In this document: positions 1 to 7,013 of the stretch, piece by piece
How positions within the stretch are numbered: the first letter of the stretch is position 1
Layout: every line of letters begins with the position of its first letter
DNA from: an uncultured Thiotrichaceae bacterium
GTDB lineage: Bacteria > Pseudomonadota > Gammaproteobacteria > Thiotrichales > Thiotrichaceae
NCBI GenBank assembly: GCA_902727945.1
Contig: CACVAV010000091.1
Coordinates: 1 to 8,754 of the forward strand
Direction of reading: 5' to 3'
DNA length: 8,754 nt
Made by a program: the position numbers and the translations under genes
The notes under the pieces: model-generated
What the model saw: the letters and a program-made list of their open reading frames with translations, nothing else
Database searches by the model: none
What the model was told of the DNA's origin: nothing

Positions 1-3000
1 CCCAATGGCTGCTGAGTAACCAGACTGTAAGGCCCGGTTGAACGCGCATGCATTTTGTCATCAACCAAGTGATTCAGTTTTAGCATGTGCATGTAACCAA
101 CAGTTACATCACGCTCAAACGACTCACCGGTACGACCATCATACAAACGGGTCTGACCCGATCTTGGCAAACCAGCCAATTCCAACATGTCTTTGATCTC
201 AGATTCAAACGCACCATCAAACACCTGAGTAGCCATTGGCACACCGCGACGTAGATTGCCCGCCATTTCAATCACTTCAGCGTCTGACATTTCAGAAATA
301 TCACCCTGATCCGGATTACCACCCTTCTCATAGATATCAGTCAGAAATTTACGCATGTCGTCGACTTCAGCCTTGGTATCAATCATCCGGCCAATCTTAG
401 CGCCCAAACCTTTAGCAGCCCAGCCCAAATGAGTTTCCAGCACCTGACCTACGTTCATCCGCGACGGAACACCCAGAGGATTCAATACGATATCAACCGG
501 CTGACCATTCTCCAGATAAGGCATATCTTCAATCGGAACAATGCGTGAAACCACACCTTTGTTACCGTGACGGCCCGCCATCTTATCACCCGGCTGCATG
601 CGACGTTTAACCGCAACATACACCTTGACCATCTTCAGCACACCTGGTGCCAAATCGTCACCAGCAGTCAACTTATCACGCTGCTTCTGCAAACGGACTT
701 CGTATTCCTTTTTCTTCTCTGACAACTGAGTAGCCAGTAGCTCAAGCTGCTCATTCAGTGATTCATCGCTCATACGAACGGAGAACCACTCATGACGCAT
801 CAGGCCATCCAGGTAATTCTGGGTGACCTTAGAACCTGAAGCCAGACCTTCCGGCCCGCCATCAGCAGGCTGACCAACGATCATTCTGGCAACACGTTCA
901 AACACATCGCCTTCATAAATCCGCAGCTCATCCAGCAAATCCTTACGGACTTTCTTCAGATCATCTTCCTGCACAGCTAGCGCACGGGCATCACGTTCCA
1001 CACCATCACGGGTGAATACGCGTACATCGATAACAGTACCTTTCGTGCCTGTCCCAACACGTAAGGAGCTATCTTTTACATCAGACGCCTTCTCACCAAA
1101 AATGGCTCGCAACAGTTTTTCCTCCGGCGTCAGCTGACTTTCACCCTTAGGCGTCACCTTACCCACCAGAATATCACCCGACTCCACTTCAGCACCGACG
1201 TGAATAATTCCGCATTCATCCAGCTTAGAAAGCAGGCTCTCACTGACATTCGGAATATCAGCAGAAATCTCCTCAGGCCCCAGCTTAGTATCACGCGCCA
1301 GGCAGGACATTACTTCGATGTGAATCGTGGTAAAACGATCCTCTTCCACCACCCGCTCAGACAGCAGAATGGAATCCTCAAAGTTATAACCATTCCAGGG
1401 CATGAAGGCGATGAATATATTCTGCCCTAATGCCAGCTCACCTAAGTCAGTCGATGAACCATCGGCCAGCACGTCACCGCGCTCAATACGATCACCTACT
1501 TTTACAATCGGGCGCTGATTAATACAAGTGTTCTGATTTGAACGCATGTATTTAATGAGACTGTAGATATCAACACCTCCACTCTCATCAGCCTCATCAT
1601 CATGCACACGCACAACAATACGGCCCGCATCCACCAAGTCGATCACACCACCACGTTTTGCAACAACAGCAGAACCGGAATCAACCGCAACGGCACGTTC
1701 CATTCCTGTACCAACAACAGCAGTTTCAGCACGCAAACACGGCACTGCCTGCCGTTGCATGTTCGACCCCATCAATGCACGGTTCGCGTCATCATGTTCA
1801 AGAAACGGAATCAATGATGCCGCCACCGATACAATCTGCTTAGGTGAAACATCCATGTACTGGACTTTGTCGTTAGGCATCATCGTCGATTCATTGCGAT
1901 GACGGCAAACCACAAACTCATCAGTGAAATTACCAGCCTCACCTAACATGGCATTTGCCTGAGCGATCACATACTGCGACTCTTCAATAGCCGACAAGTA
2001 ATCAATTTCACTGGATACCTTGCCATCGATAACGCGACGATAAGGCGTTTCCAGGAAACCATAATCGTTGGTGCGCGCATAAACAGACAGCGAGTTAATC
2101 AGTCCGATATTCGGGCCTTCAGGTGTTTCGATAGGACAGACACGACCATAATGCGTCGTATGTACATCGCGCACCTCAAAACCAGCACGTTCACGTGTCA
2201 GACCACCCGGGCCTAACGCAGAAATACGGCGCTTATGCGTCACTTCTGACAACGGGTTATTCTGATCCATAAACTGAGACAGCTGACTGGAACCAAAAAA
2301 CTCTTTAATCGCAGCAGAGACAGGCTTGGAATTCACCAATTCCTGTGGCATCAGGCCTTCACTTTCAGCCATAGTAAGGCGCTCTTTAACCGCACGCTCG
2401 ACACGAACCAGGCCGATGCGGAAGGCATTTTCAGCCATTTCACCCACACTACGGATACGGCGATTACCCAGATGATCAATATCATCAATGTCATCACGAC
2501 CATCACGAATATCAATCAACTTACGCAGCACTTCCAGAATATCATCCTGATCCAGCGTACCTTCGCCCGTTGACGCTTCACGACCCAAACGACGATTGAA
2601 CTTCATCCGCCCCACAGCAGAGAGATCGTAACGCTCTGACGAGAAGAACAGGTTATTAAACAAATTTTCAGCAGATTCTTTAGTAGGCGGCTCACCCGGA
2701 CGCATCATCCGGTAGATCTCAACTTGTGCTTCCAACTTAGAACGGGTCGGATCAATGTTCAATGTATTGGAAACAAACGGCCCACGATCCAGCTCATTGG
2801 TATACAGAATATCAAACTGAGTAATCGCGTTATCCCGTAACTTCTCAATCAACTCATCAGTCAGCTCAGCATTCGCCTCAGCAATCAACTCACCGGTAGA
2901 GGTATCGACCACATTATGACCCAGCACTTTGCCGTTCATATAATCCTGCGGTACATTAAGCTTTTTCAGGCCACTTTTTTCCAGCGCACGAATGTGCTTT

Positions 3001-3830
3001 GCAGTAACGCGACGACCAGTCTCGACCAGCACCTCGCCATCCAGCGTAATATCGAATGAGGCCAACTCACCGCGCAGACGCTCAGGCACCAAGTCAATTT
3101 CAATGCTTTCTAATTCTAAATGAACGCCAATCTTGTCGAAGAAATAATCCAGAATACCTTCGTTATCCATACCCAGTGCACGAAGCAAAATGGTGGATGC
3201 CAGCTTACGACGACGGTCAATCCGCACGAAAACGCTGTCTTTAGGATCAAACTCAAAATCCAACCATGAACCACGGTAAGGAATGACACGCGCACTGTGC
3301 AATAGTTTGCCAGCGGTATTCGACTTACCTTTATCATGCTCAAAGAATACACCCGGCGAACGATGCAACTGAGATACAATGACCCGCTCAGTACCATTAA
3401 TAACAAAAGTACCTTTGTCGGTCATCAATGGCAGCTCACCCAGGTAAACATCCTGCTCTTTGATGTACTTAACTACTTTTGCATCTACCGGCGCTTCTTT
3501 ATCATGAATAACCAGACGCAATTTTACACGCAGCGATGCAGCGTAAGTCAGACCGCGCAGCTGACATTCATAGACGTCAAAGTCAGGCTCTGCTAACTTG
3601 TAGTCAACGTAGTCAAGCGACACATAATTGTTGTAGCTGATAATCGGGAAAACCGAAGAAAATGCGGCGTGAAGACCAGCTTGTCTACGCTCTTCAACCG
3701 GCTTATCCAGCTGCAGGAAATTCCGGTAGGATTCCAGCTGAATTGTTAACAGGTCAGGTACTTCCAGAATCTGCTTACGCTTACCAAAATCTTTGCGGAT
3801 TCGTTTCTTCTCGGTATAACTTAGTCCCAT
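1..3830 (-). CDS. rpoB: DNA-directed RNA polymerase subunit beta (3' end beyond window)
   Basis: Beta subunit of RNA polymerase, forming with beta' the catalytic cleft and the rifampicin pocket. The frame is open from the ATG at 3830 to the left edge: 1276 complete codons, with roughly 80 C-terminal residues missing judged against E. coli. The N-terminus reads MGLSYTEKKRIRKDFGKR, the usual family start. The rifampicin region begins at about residue 513 (GSSQLSQFMDQNNPLSE) and continues through THKRRISALGPGG. The residues equivalent to E. coli Q513, D516, H526 and S531 are all wild type. GDKMAGRHGNKG at about 1081-1092 carries the lysines equivalent to K1065 and K1073 near the active site. The lineage-variable insertion around residues 960-1060 resembles the Pseudomonas form as I remember it. 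The last readable residues (DKMHARSTGPYSLVTQQPL) precede the clamp-contacting C-terminus. The start has a GAGG Shine-Dalgarno 7 nt upstream. It follows rplL after 180 nt containing an attenuator-like hairpin. Confidence 0.99.
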   Translation of the reverse strand, partial: MGLSYTEKKRIRKDFGKRKQILEVPDLLTIQLESYRNFLQLDKPVEERRQAGLHAAFSSVFPIISYNNYVSLDYVDYKLAEPDFDVYECQLRGLTYAASLRVKLRLVIHDKEAPVDAKVVKYIKEQDVYLGELPLMTDKGTFVINGTERVIVSQLHRSPGVFFEHDKGKSNTAGKLLHSARVIPYRGSWLDFEFDPKDSVFVRIDRRRKLASTILLRALGMDNEGILDYFFDKIGVHLELESIEIDLVPERLRGELASFDITLDGEVLVETGRRVTAKHIRALEKSGLKKLNVPQDYMNGKVLGHNVVDTSTGELIAEANAELTDELIEKLRDNAITQFDILYTNELDRGPFVSNTLNIDPTRSKLEAQVEIYRMMRPGEPPTKESAENLFNNLFFSSERYDLSAVGRMKFNRRLGREASTGEGTLDQDDILEVLRKLIDIRDGRDDIDDIDHLGNRRIRSVGEMAENAFRIGLVRVERAVKERLTMAESEGLMPQELVNSKPVSAAIKEFFGSSQLSQFMDQNNPLSEVTHKRRISALGPGGLTRERAGFEVRDVHTTHYGRVCPIETPEGPNIGLINSLSVYARTNDYGFLETPYRRVIDGKVSSEIDYLSAIEESQYVIAQANAMLGEAGNFTDEFVVCRHRNESTMMPNDKVQYMDVSPKQIVSVAASLIPFLEHDDANRALMGSNMQRQAVPCLRAETAVVGTGMERAVAVDSGSAVVAKRGGVIDLVDAGRIVVRVHDDEADESGGVDIYSLIKYMRSNQNTCINQRPIVKVGDRIERGDVLADGSSTDLGELALGQNIFIAFMPWNGYNFEDSILLSERVVEEDRFTTIHIEVMSCLARDTKLGPEEISADIPNVSESLLSKLDECGIIHVGAEVESGDILVGKVTPKGESQLTPEEKLLRAIFGEKASDVKDSSLRVGTGTKGTVIDVRVFTRDGVERDARALAVQEDDLKKVRKDLLDELRIYEGDVFERVARMIVGQPADGGPEGLASGSKVTQNYLDGLMRHEWFSVRMSDESLNEQLELLATQLSEKKKEYEVRLQKQRDKLTAGDDLAPGVLKMVKVYVAVKRRMQPGDKMAGRHGNKGVVSRIVPIEDMPYLENGQPVDIVLNPLGVPSRMNVGQVLETHLGWAAKGLGAKIGRMIDTKAEVDDMRKFLTDIYEKGGNPDQGDISEMSDAEVIEMAGNLRRGVPMATQVFDGAFESEIKDMLELAGLPRSGQTRLYDGRTGESFERDVTVGYMHMLKLNHLVDDKMHARSTGPYSLVTQQPL

Positions 3831-3926
3831 CGTGCTTCCTCACCTGGAATCAAATATATCTACGGGCATTCAGCAGTAGACTGAAGCCTCTATGCAACTT
3901 TGTCTTTTTAATGTCTGACAAGCGAC

Positions 3927-3957
3927 AAAAGGCCGACAGTGTAAAACACTGCCAGCC
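3927..3957 (-). terminator. rplL–rpoB intergenic attenuator-like hairpin
   Basis: On the minus strand an 11-bp stem (arms 3947-3957 and 3931-3941, two G·U pairs) encloses a 5-nt loop and is followed at once by TTTT and then GTCGC. The short, interrupted U-run suggests partial rather than full termination. In E. coli a partial terminator at this exact place lowers rpoBC expression relative to the ribosomal protein genes, so this is probably its counterpart. The rest of the 180-nt gap (3831-4010) shows only a weak TTCAG/CTGAA helix near 3870-3886 and the rpoB ribosome site. I saw no convincing promoter. Confidence 0.7.
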
Positions 3958-4010
3958 TCGGGTTCATTACTGACTTTTAACAGCCCAGCAATGTAAAGTC
4001 AAGCTCAATC

Positions 4011-4385
4011 TTATTTGAGTTCAACTTCAGCACCAGCTTCTTCCAACTGCTTCTTGATATCTTCAGCTTCGTCTTTAGATGCACCTTCTTTAACAGCAGC
4101 AGGAGCACTTTCAACCATTGCTTTTGCTTCTTTAAGGCCCAGACCGGTGATAGCACGAACAGCTTTGATTGCAGCAATTTTATTGCTACCAGCGCCCTTC
4201 AGCATAACATCAAATTCAGTTTGCTCTTCAGCAGCAGCTGCATCGCCGGCAGCAGCAGGTGCAGCGGAAACTGCAGCAGCAGCGCTAACGCCAAATTTTT
4301 CTTCCATTGCAGAGATCAGGTCAACAATCTCCATTACAGTCATGCCAGAAATCGCTTCCAACATTTCGTCTTTAGTTACAGCCAT
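4011..4385 (-). CDS. rplL: 50S ribosomal protein L7/L12
   Basis: 124-residue L7/L12, the multi-copy stalk protein that recruits and activates translational GTPases (EF-Tu, EF-G). Residues 1-33 (MAVTKDEMLEAISGMTVMEI...) form the N-terminal dimerisation domain that docks on L10. Residues 35-53 are the flexible Ala/Pro-rich hinge. Residues 55-124 are the globular factor-binding domain with the conserved KIAAIKAVRAITGLGLKEAK core at about 69-88. The length is normal for the family. The ATG at 4385 has an AGGAG Shine-Dalgarno at 4393-4397, 7 nt away. A small 8-bp helix (4399-4406 with 4410-4417, 3-nt loop, one G·U) lies just upstream of that site. It lies 87 nt downstream of rplJ, the usual pairing that gives the L10(L12)n stalk. 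A 134-residue frame on the opposite strand (4015-4419) is a low-complexity shadow of this gene. Confidence 0.99.
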   Translation of the reverse strand: MAVTKDEMLEAISGMTVMEIVDLISAMEEKFGVSAAAAVSAAPAAAGDAAAAEEQTEFDVMLKGAGSNKIAAIKAVRAITGLGLKEAKAMVESAPAAVKEGASKDEAEDIKKQLEEAGAEVELK

Positions 4386-4430
4386 GATAAATCTCCTAAA
4401 ACCGAGTCACTCGATTTAAATATACAATTC

Positions 4431-4454
4431 TGCGCAACATGCAAAATATGCGCA
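4431..4454 (-). other. Hairpin in rplJ–rplL gap
   Basis: Two copies of the self-complementary hexamer TGCGCA (4431-4436 and 4449-4454), 12 nt apart, can pair as a small GC-rich helix in the 87-nt spacer between rplJ and rplL. There is no U-run after it, so it is not an obvious terminator. It could affect processing or the high translation rate of rplL, but that is inference. Confidence 0.35.
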
Positions 4455-4472
4455 TTTAATTAACAAACAAAA

Positions 4473-5009
4473 TTAGGCAGAAGCCTCTTTCTGGTCACGA
4501 ACTGCAGCAAGTGTACGAACAAATTTGCCCGGAACTTCGTTAATAGTGCGAGCCAATTTATCCAGCGGCGCACGTAAAGTTCCAGCCAACATAGCCAATG
4601 CCTGGTCGCGCGTAGGCAACTTCGACAGACGCTCAAGCTCAGATGCAGGTAACATTTGCCCACCAACGGCAACAAATTTTACATCCAGCTTACTGTTCGC
4701 TTTGTCTTTGATGAATTCTTTAATCAGACGTGCTGCCGAGCCTGGGTCTTCCTGAGAAAACGCCAACATCAACGGCCCGGTCAAACCATCCTGGATACAT
4801 TCAAAGTCTGTATCCCGAACAGCGATCTTCGCCAGATTATTCTTCACCACTCGCAGATAAACACCACTTTCACGCGCTTGTTTGCGCAAGGTAGTCATCT
4901 GATCAACGGTCAATCCACGGTATTCAGCTATCACCGCAGAATGAGCACTTGCAGCTATCGCAGACACTTCGGAGACAATCTGTTTTTTCTCGCTCAGTGT
5001 TAATGCCAC
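4473..5009 (-). CDS. rplJ: 50S ribosomal protein L10
   Basis: 178-residue L10, the stalk base that binds 23S rRNA and L11 and carries L7/L12 dimers on its C-terminal helix. It also represses its own mRNA in complex with L7/L12. The N-terminus (MALTLSEKKQIVSEVSAIA) and the C-terminal FVRTLAAVRDQKEA are typical. The start codon is GTG at 5009, chosen because MALxL is the family start and AGGAG sits 8 nt upstream. The nearest ATG (5012-5014) is out of frame. The protein is 13 residues longer than the 165-residue E. coli L10. The extra stretch lies around residues 146-160 (RAPLDKLARTINEVPGK), in the helix that binds L7/L12. Longer L10 forms are common outside enterics and can carry extra L12 dimers. 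It is the first gene after the L10-leader RNA. Confidence 0.98.
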   Translation of the reverse strand: MALTLSEKKQIVSEVSAIAASAHSAVIAEYRGLTVDQMTTLRKQARESGVYLRVVKNNLAKIAVRDTDFECIQDGLTGPLMLAFSQEDPGSAARLIKEFIKDKANSKLDVKFVAVGGQMLPASELERLSKLPTRDQALAMLAGTLRAPLDKLARTINEVPGKFVRTLAAVRDQKEASA

Positions 5010-5017
5010 GACATCTA

Positions 5018-5022
5018 CTCCT
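5018..5022 (-). promoter_or_regulatory. rplJ Shine-Dalgarno fixing a GTG start
   Basis: AGGAG on the minus strand lies 8 nt before the GTG at 5009. It supports GTG as the rplJ start, since no in-frame ATG is better placed. It lies only 4 nt downstream of the helix at 5027-5044. Confidence 0.8.
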
Positions 5023-5026
5023 GGTT

Positions 5027-5044
5027 CGGTGGTTTACACCACCG
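5027..5044 (-). promoter_or_regulatory. Hairpin next to rplJ ribosome-binding site
   Basis: A perfect 6-bp GC-rich helix CGGTGG/CCACCG with a TGTAAA loop, ending 4 nt before the rplJ Shine-Dalgarno. With the L10-binding domain upstream, it may be part of the leader fold that controls ribosome access. The role is inferred; only the complementarity is seen. A weaker ATCATC/GATGAT helix lies a little upstream, near 5062-5081. Confidence 0.5.
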
Positions 5045-5114
5045 TTAAACAACATCTCAATCATCAAGATTAAGATGATGAAAACGGCGTACCACGAACC
5101 ATTTAACTGACTCG

Positions 5115-5180
5115 GGTAACGCCATCTACGCAGGCTATTAAGTCAAATACAATAACTATTTAACTCCTGCGGTCTTTGAC
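5115..5180 (-). ncRNA. L10 leader: autoregulatory L10(L12)-binding mRNA element
   Basis: The two conserved strands of the bacterial L10 leader are plain. The 5' strand (minus strand 5180 to 5161) contains AAGACCGCAGGAGTT. The 3' strand (5140 to 5121) contains CCTGCGTAGATGG. As I recall it, the E. coli leader has nearly the same blocks, AAGACCGCAGGAGTT and CCTGCGTAGACGG. The helix CGCAGG/CCTGCG pairs 5166-5171 with 5129-5134. Above it an 8-bp helix (5158-5165 with 5141-5148, one G·U) closes a 9-nt loop. The 5135-5140 stretch and the TAGAT segment stay as bulges, as in the known structure. In the known system, excess L10–L7/L12 complex binds here and represses translation of rplJ and, by coupling, rplL. 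The position, about 110 nt upstream of rplJ, fits this. Confidence 0.9.
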
Positions 5181-5191
5181 GACATACATCC

Positions 5192-5219
5192 TGTATATCT
5201 GGTGCTTCAGACTAATCAA
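5192..5219 (-). promoter_or_regulatory. Possible sigma70 promoter for rplJL–rpoB
   Basis: TTGATT (5214-5219) and TATACA (5192-5197) are separated by 16 nt on the minus strand, each matching 4 of 6 consensus bases. A start near 5185 would place the transcript's first bases just before the L10-leader core. E. coli has a rplJ promoter between rplA and rplJ, so the position is reasonable, but the match is weak. Confidence 0.3.
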
Positions 5220-5269
5220 ATAAACGCTATTCAATCAATCTTTAGCGGCTTTCATCCTTGAAAACCTGA

Positions 5270-5287
5270 TTGAGCATGACTGCTCAA
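5270..5287 (-). other. Stem-loop just downstream of rplA
   Basis: A perfect 7-bp helix TTGAGCA/TGCTCAA with a GTCA loop begins 9 nt after the rplA stop codon. It is followed by TCAGGTTTTC, which is too weak a U-run for a confident terminator. It may protect or delimit the rplKA message or act as a processing site. The rest of the 287-nt gap is described under the L10 leader, the SD-proximal helix and the possible promoter. Confidence 0.45.
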
Positions 5288-5296
5288 AATTCTCAT

Positions 5297-5992
5297 TTAG
5301 TATGACAAGGTAGACTGATCAACACCTACGCCCGGCCCCATGGTAGTAGACATAGAAATGCTTTTCAGGTAGATACCTTTTGCTGCAGAAGGCTTAGCTT
5401 TAACCAAGTCCGCAACTAGTGCATTCAGGTTCTGAACCAGTGCATCAGTATCAAAATCAACGTTACCGATACCACAATGGATGATGCCAGCCTTATCAGT
5501 ACGATAACGTACCTGACCCGACTTAGCGTTCTTGACAGCCTCAGCAACATTCGGCGTCACCGTGCCTACTTTTGGATTCGGCATCAGACCACGAGGGCCT
5601 AAAACCTGACCCAACTGACCCACAACACGCATCGCATCAGGGCTGGCAATAACGACATCAAAGTCCATCATGCCACCTTTGATCTCAGCAGCCAGATCAT
5701 CCATGCCAACAATATCAGCACCGGCTTCTTTGGCAGCTTCAACATTAGGCCCTTGCGTAAATACAGCGACTCGCACTGACTTACCGTTACCATTTGGCAA
5801 CACAGTAGAACCACGTACAACCTGATCAGATTTACGAGGATCAACACCCAGATTCACACTCACATCGACGCTTTCAGTAAATTTTGAGAGTGGCAGAGAC
5901 TTCAGCAGGTCAATAGCTTCAGAAACATCATAAGCTTTATCGAACTCAACTTTCTCAGCAGTTACTTTTTGACGCTTAGTTAACTTAGCCAT
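5297..5992 (-). CDS. rplA: 50S ribosomal protein L1
   Basis: 231-residue L1, close to the usual ~230 residues. It forms the mobile L1 stalk that helps move deacylated tRNA out of the E site, and it represses the L11 operon by binding its mRNA. The N-terminus MAKLTKRQKV is typical. The family's strongest blocks are present: SVDVSVNLGVDPRKSDQ at about 41-57, then VVIASPDAMRVVGQLGQVLG and PRGLMPNPKVGTVTPNV at about 113-149, and KGIYLKSISMSTTMGPG at about 205-221. Domain I comes from both termini and domain II from the middle. The ATG at 5992 directly follows the rplK TAA with no intervening base. Its GGAGGG ribosome site (6000-6005) lies inside the last rplK codons, so translational coupling to rplK is very likely. 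Confidence 0.99.
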   Translation of the reverse strand: MAKLTKRQKVTAEKVEFDKAYDVSEAIDLLKSLPLSKFTESVDVSVNLGVDPRKSDQVVRGSTVLPNGNGKSVRVAVFTQGPNVEAAKEAGADIVGMDDLAAEIKGGMMDFDVVIASPDAMRVVGQLGQVLGPRGLMPNPKVGTVTPNVAEAVKNAKSGQVRYRTDKAGIIHCGIGNVDFDTDALVQNLNALVADLVKAKPSAAKGIYLKSISMSTTMGPGVGVDQSTLSY

Positions 5993-6424
5993 TTACACAC
6001 CCTCCACGTCGATACCCATACTACGGGCACTGCCCGCGATGGTACGAACAGCAGCATCAAGACTAGCGGCTGTCAAATCAGGCTCTTTTGTTTTAGCAAT
6101 TTCTTCTAACTGCTCACGTGTCACTTTACCTACTTTCTCAGTATTCGGACGACCACTACCTGATTTCAACCCCAGAGACTTCTTCAACAGCACGGATGCC
6201 GGAGGCGTCTTGGTAATGAAGGTAAAGCTTTTATCACTATAAACAGTGATAACGACAGGAATTGGCAATCCCACTTCAACACTTTGTGTCGCTGCGTTGA
6301 ATGCTTTACAGAATTCCATGATATTAACGCCATGCTGACCCAAAGCAGGACCAACAGGAGGACTTGGATTAGCTTTACCAGCTGGCACTTGCAGCTTGAT
6401 ATAACCACTAACTTTCTTAGCCAT
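5993..6424 (-). CDS. rplK: 50S ribosomal protein L11
   Basis: 143-residue L11, part of the GTPase-associated centre with the 1070 region of 23S rRNA and the base of the L10–L12 stalk; it is needed for RelA-dependent stringent signalling. The N-terminal domain (1-70) holds the proline-rich NPSPPVGPALGQHGVNIMEF block at about 19-38, where thiostrepton-class drugs contact the protein. The linker and C-terminal rRNA-binding domain (from ~72) contain TKTPPASVLLKK and end in RTIAGSARSMGIDVEGV. Length and sequence are ordinary. The ATG at 6424 is preceded 8 nt upstream only by a modest AGGT (6433-6436), weaker than the sites of its neighbours. This may matter if the gene is under translational control. 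It lies 55 nt after nusG and abuts rplA. Confidence 0.99.
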   Translation of the reverse strand: MAKKVSGYIKLQVPAGKANPSPPVGPALGQHGVNIMEFCKAFNAATQSVEVGLPIPVVITVYSDKSFTFITKTPPASVLLKKSLGLKSGSGRPNTEKVGKVTREQLEEIAKTKEPDLTAASLDAAVRTIAGSARSMGIDVEGV

Positions 6425-6442
6425 TTCAATTTACCTATAATT

Positions 6443-6467
6443 GGGTGCGAACGCCTTCCGGCTCCCC
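6443..6467 (-). promoter_or_regulatory. Possible L1-binding element in rplK leader
   Basis: The short nusG–rplK gap contains, on the minus strand, GGGGAGCCGGAAGGC followed by GTTCGCACCC. GCC/GGC can close a GGAA tetraloop (GNRA type), with outer GGG/CCC. The order GGGAG...GAAGGC resembles the L1 target in L11-operon leaders as I remember it (GGGAG...GATGG in E. coli). The lower helix is less clear than in E. coli. Position directly before rplK, where L1 is known to repress translation, is the main support. No good -10/-35 pair was found in the gap. Confidence 0.35.
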
Positions 6468-6476
6468 TTTAACTCG

Positions 6477-6501
6477 TTATCAGGTCTTACCGACCTGATA
6501 A
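6477..6501 (-). other. 10-bp stem-loop spanning the nusG stop codon
   Basis: TTATCAGGTC and GACCTGATAA (minus strand) pair perfectly over 10 bp with a GGTAA loop. The stem contains the last nusG codons, the TGA stop and a second in-frame TAA directly after it. The following bases (CGAGTTAAAGG) hold no U-run, so this is not a standard intrinsic terminator. It may be an mRNA processing or stability element at the secE–nusG / rplK boundary. Confidence 0.55.
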
Positions 6502-7013
6502 AATTCCAACTCAACAGGCGTTGAGCGTCCAAAAATCTGTACAGCCACCAACATGCGACTTTTCTCGTAGTTAACTTCTTCAACTACGCCATTAAAATCT
6601 TTAAATGGCCCGTCTGTAACACGGACAACTTCACCCGCATCGAACAGCACTTTAGGCTTAGGCTTATCCACACCATCTTCAACACGCTGTAAGATAGCAT
6701 CCACTTCTTTTTGTGTAATCGGAGCCGGCATATCCTTGGAACCACCGATAAAACCCATCACCCGATTAGTATCTTTCACCATATGCCAACTGGCATCATC
6801 CATGTCCATTTCAACTAACACATAGCCCGGAAAGAACTTTCGCTCACTGCGACGCTGCTGGCCTTCACGCATTTCGACCACTTCTTCAGTGGGAACAAGA
6901 ATTTCACCGAAAGCATCTTCCATTTCAAAACGCGCAATGCGCTCATGCAAAGAACGCTTAACCTGCAGCTCATAGCCAGAAAAGGCCTGCACCACATACC
7001 AACGCTTAGCCAT
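6480..7013 (-). CDS. nusG: Transcription termination/antitermination factor NusG
   Basis: 177-residue NusG, which binds the RNA polymerase clamp to reduce pausing and couples elongation to Rho or to the ribosome (S10). The NGN domain spans about 3-110: KRWYVVQAFSGYE, then the strongly conserved RRSERKFFPGYVLVEM at about 54-69 and DTNRVMGFIGG at about 81-91. The KOW domain follows a linker at about 127-177 (VRVTDGPFKDFNGVVEEVN). E. coli NusG is 181 residues. The start was placed at the ATG at 7013, because family similarity begins at MAKRWYVV and GGGAGG lies 6 nt upstream. An upstream in-frame ATG at 7070 would add 19 unrelated residues encoded inside secE. The ATG shares one base with the secE TGA (TGATG), so the two genes are translationally coupled. 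A tandem TGA-TAA ends the gene inside a stem-loop. Confidence 0.99.
   Translation of the reverse strand: MAKRWYVVQAFSGYELQVKRSLHERIARFEMEDAFGEILVPTEEVVEMREGQQRRSERKFFPGYVLVEMDMDDASWHMVKDTNRVMGFIGGSKDMPAPITQKEVDAILQRVEDGVDKPKPKVLFDAGEVVRVTDGPFKDFNGVVEEVNYEKSRMLVAVQIFGRSTPVELEFYQVGKT

Noticed and set aside
1..3830. Possible frameshift or stop in rpoB, because no ORF closes in the window
   Set aside because: Reading from both ends in the same frame gives continuous RpoB sequence; the gene simply runs off the left edge.
3662..3973. 103-residue plus-strand frame over the rpoB start and attenuator
   Set aside because: It covers the antisense of the rpoB N-terminus and the intergenic hairpin; it has no recognisable domain.
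4015..4419. 134-residue plus-strand open frame opposite rplL
   Set aside because: It is the low-complexity (Ser/Ala/Pro-rich) antisense of the alanine-rich rplL gene, shows no family resemblance and has a far better gene on the other strand.
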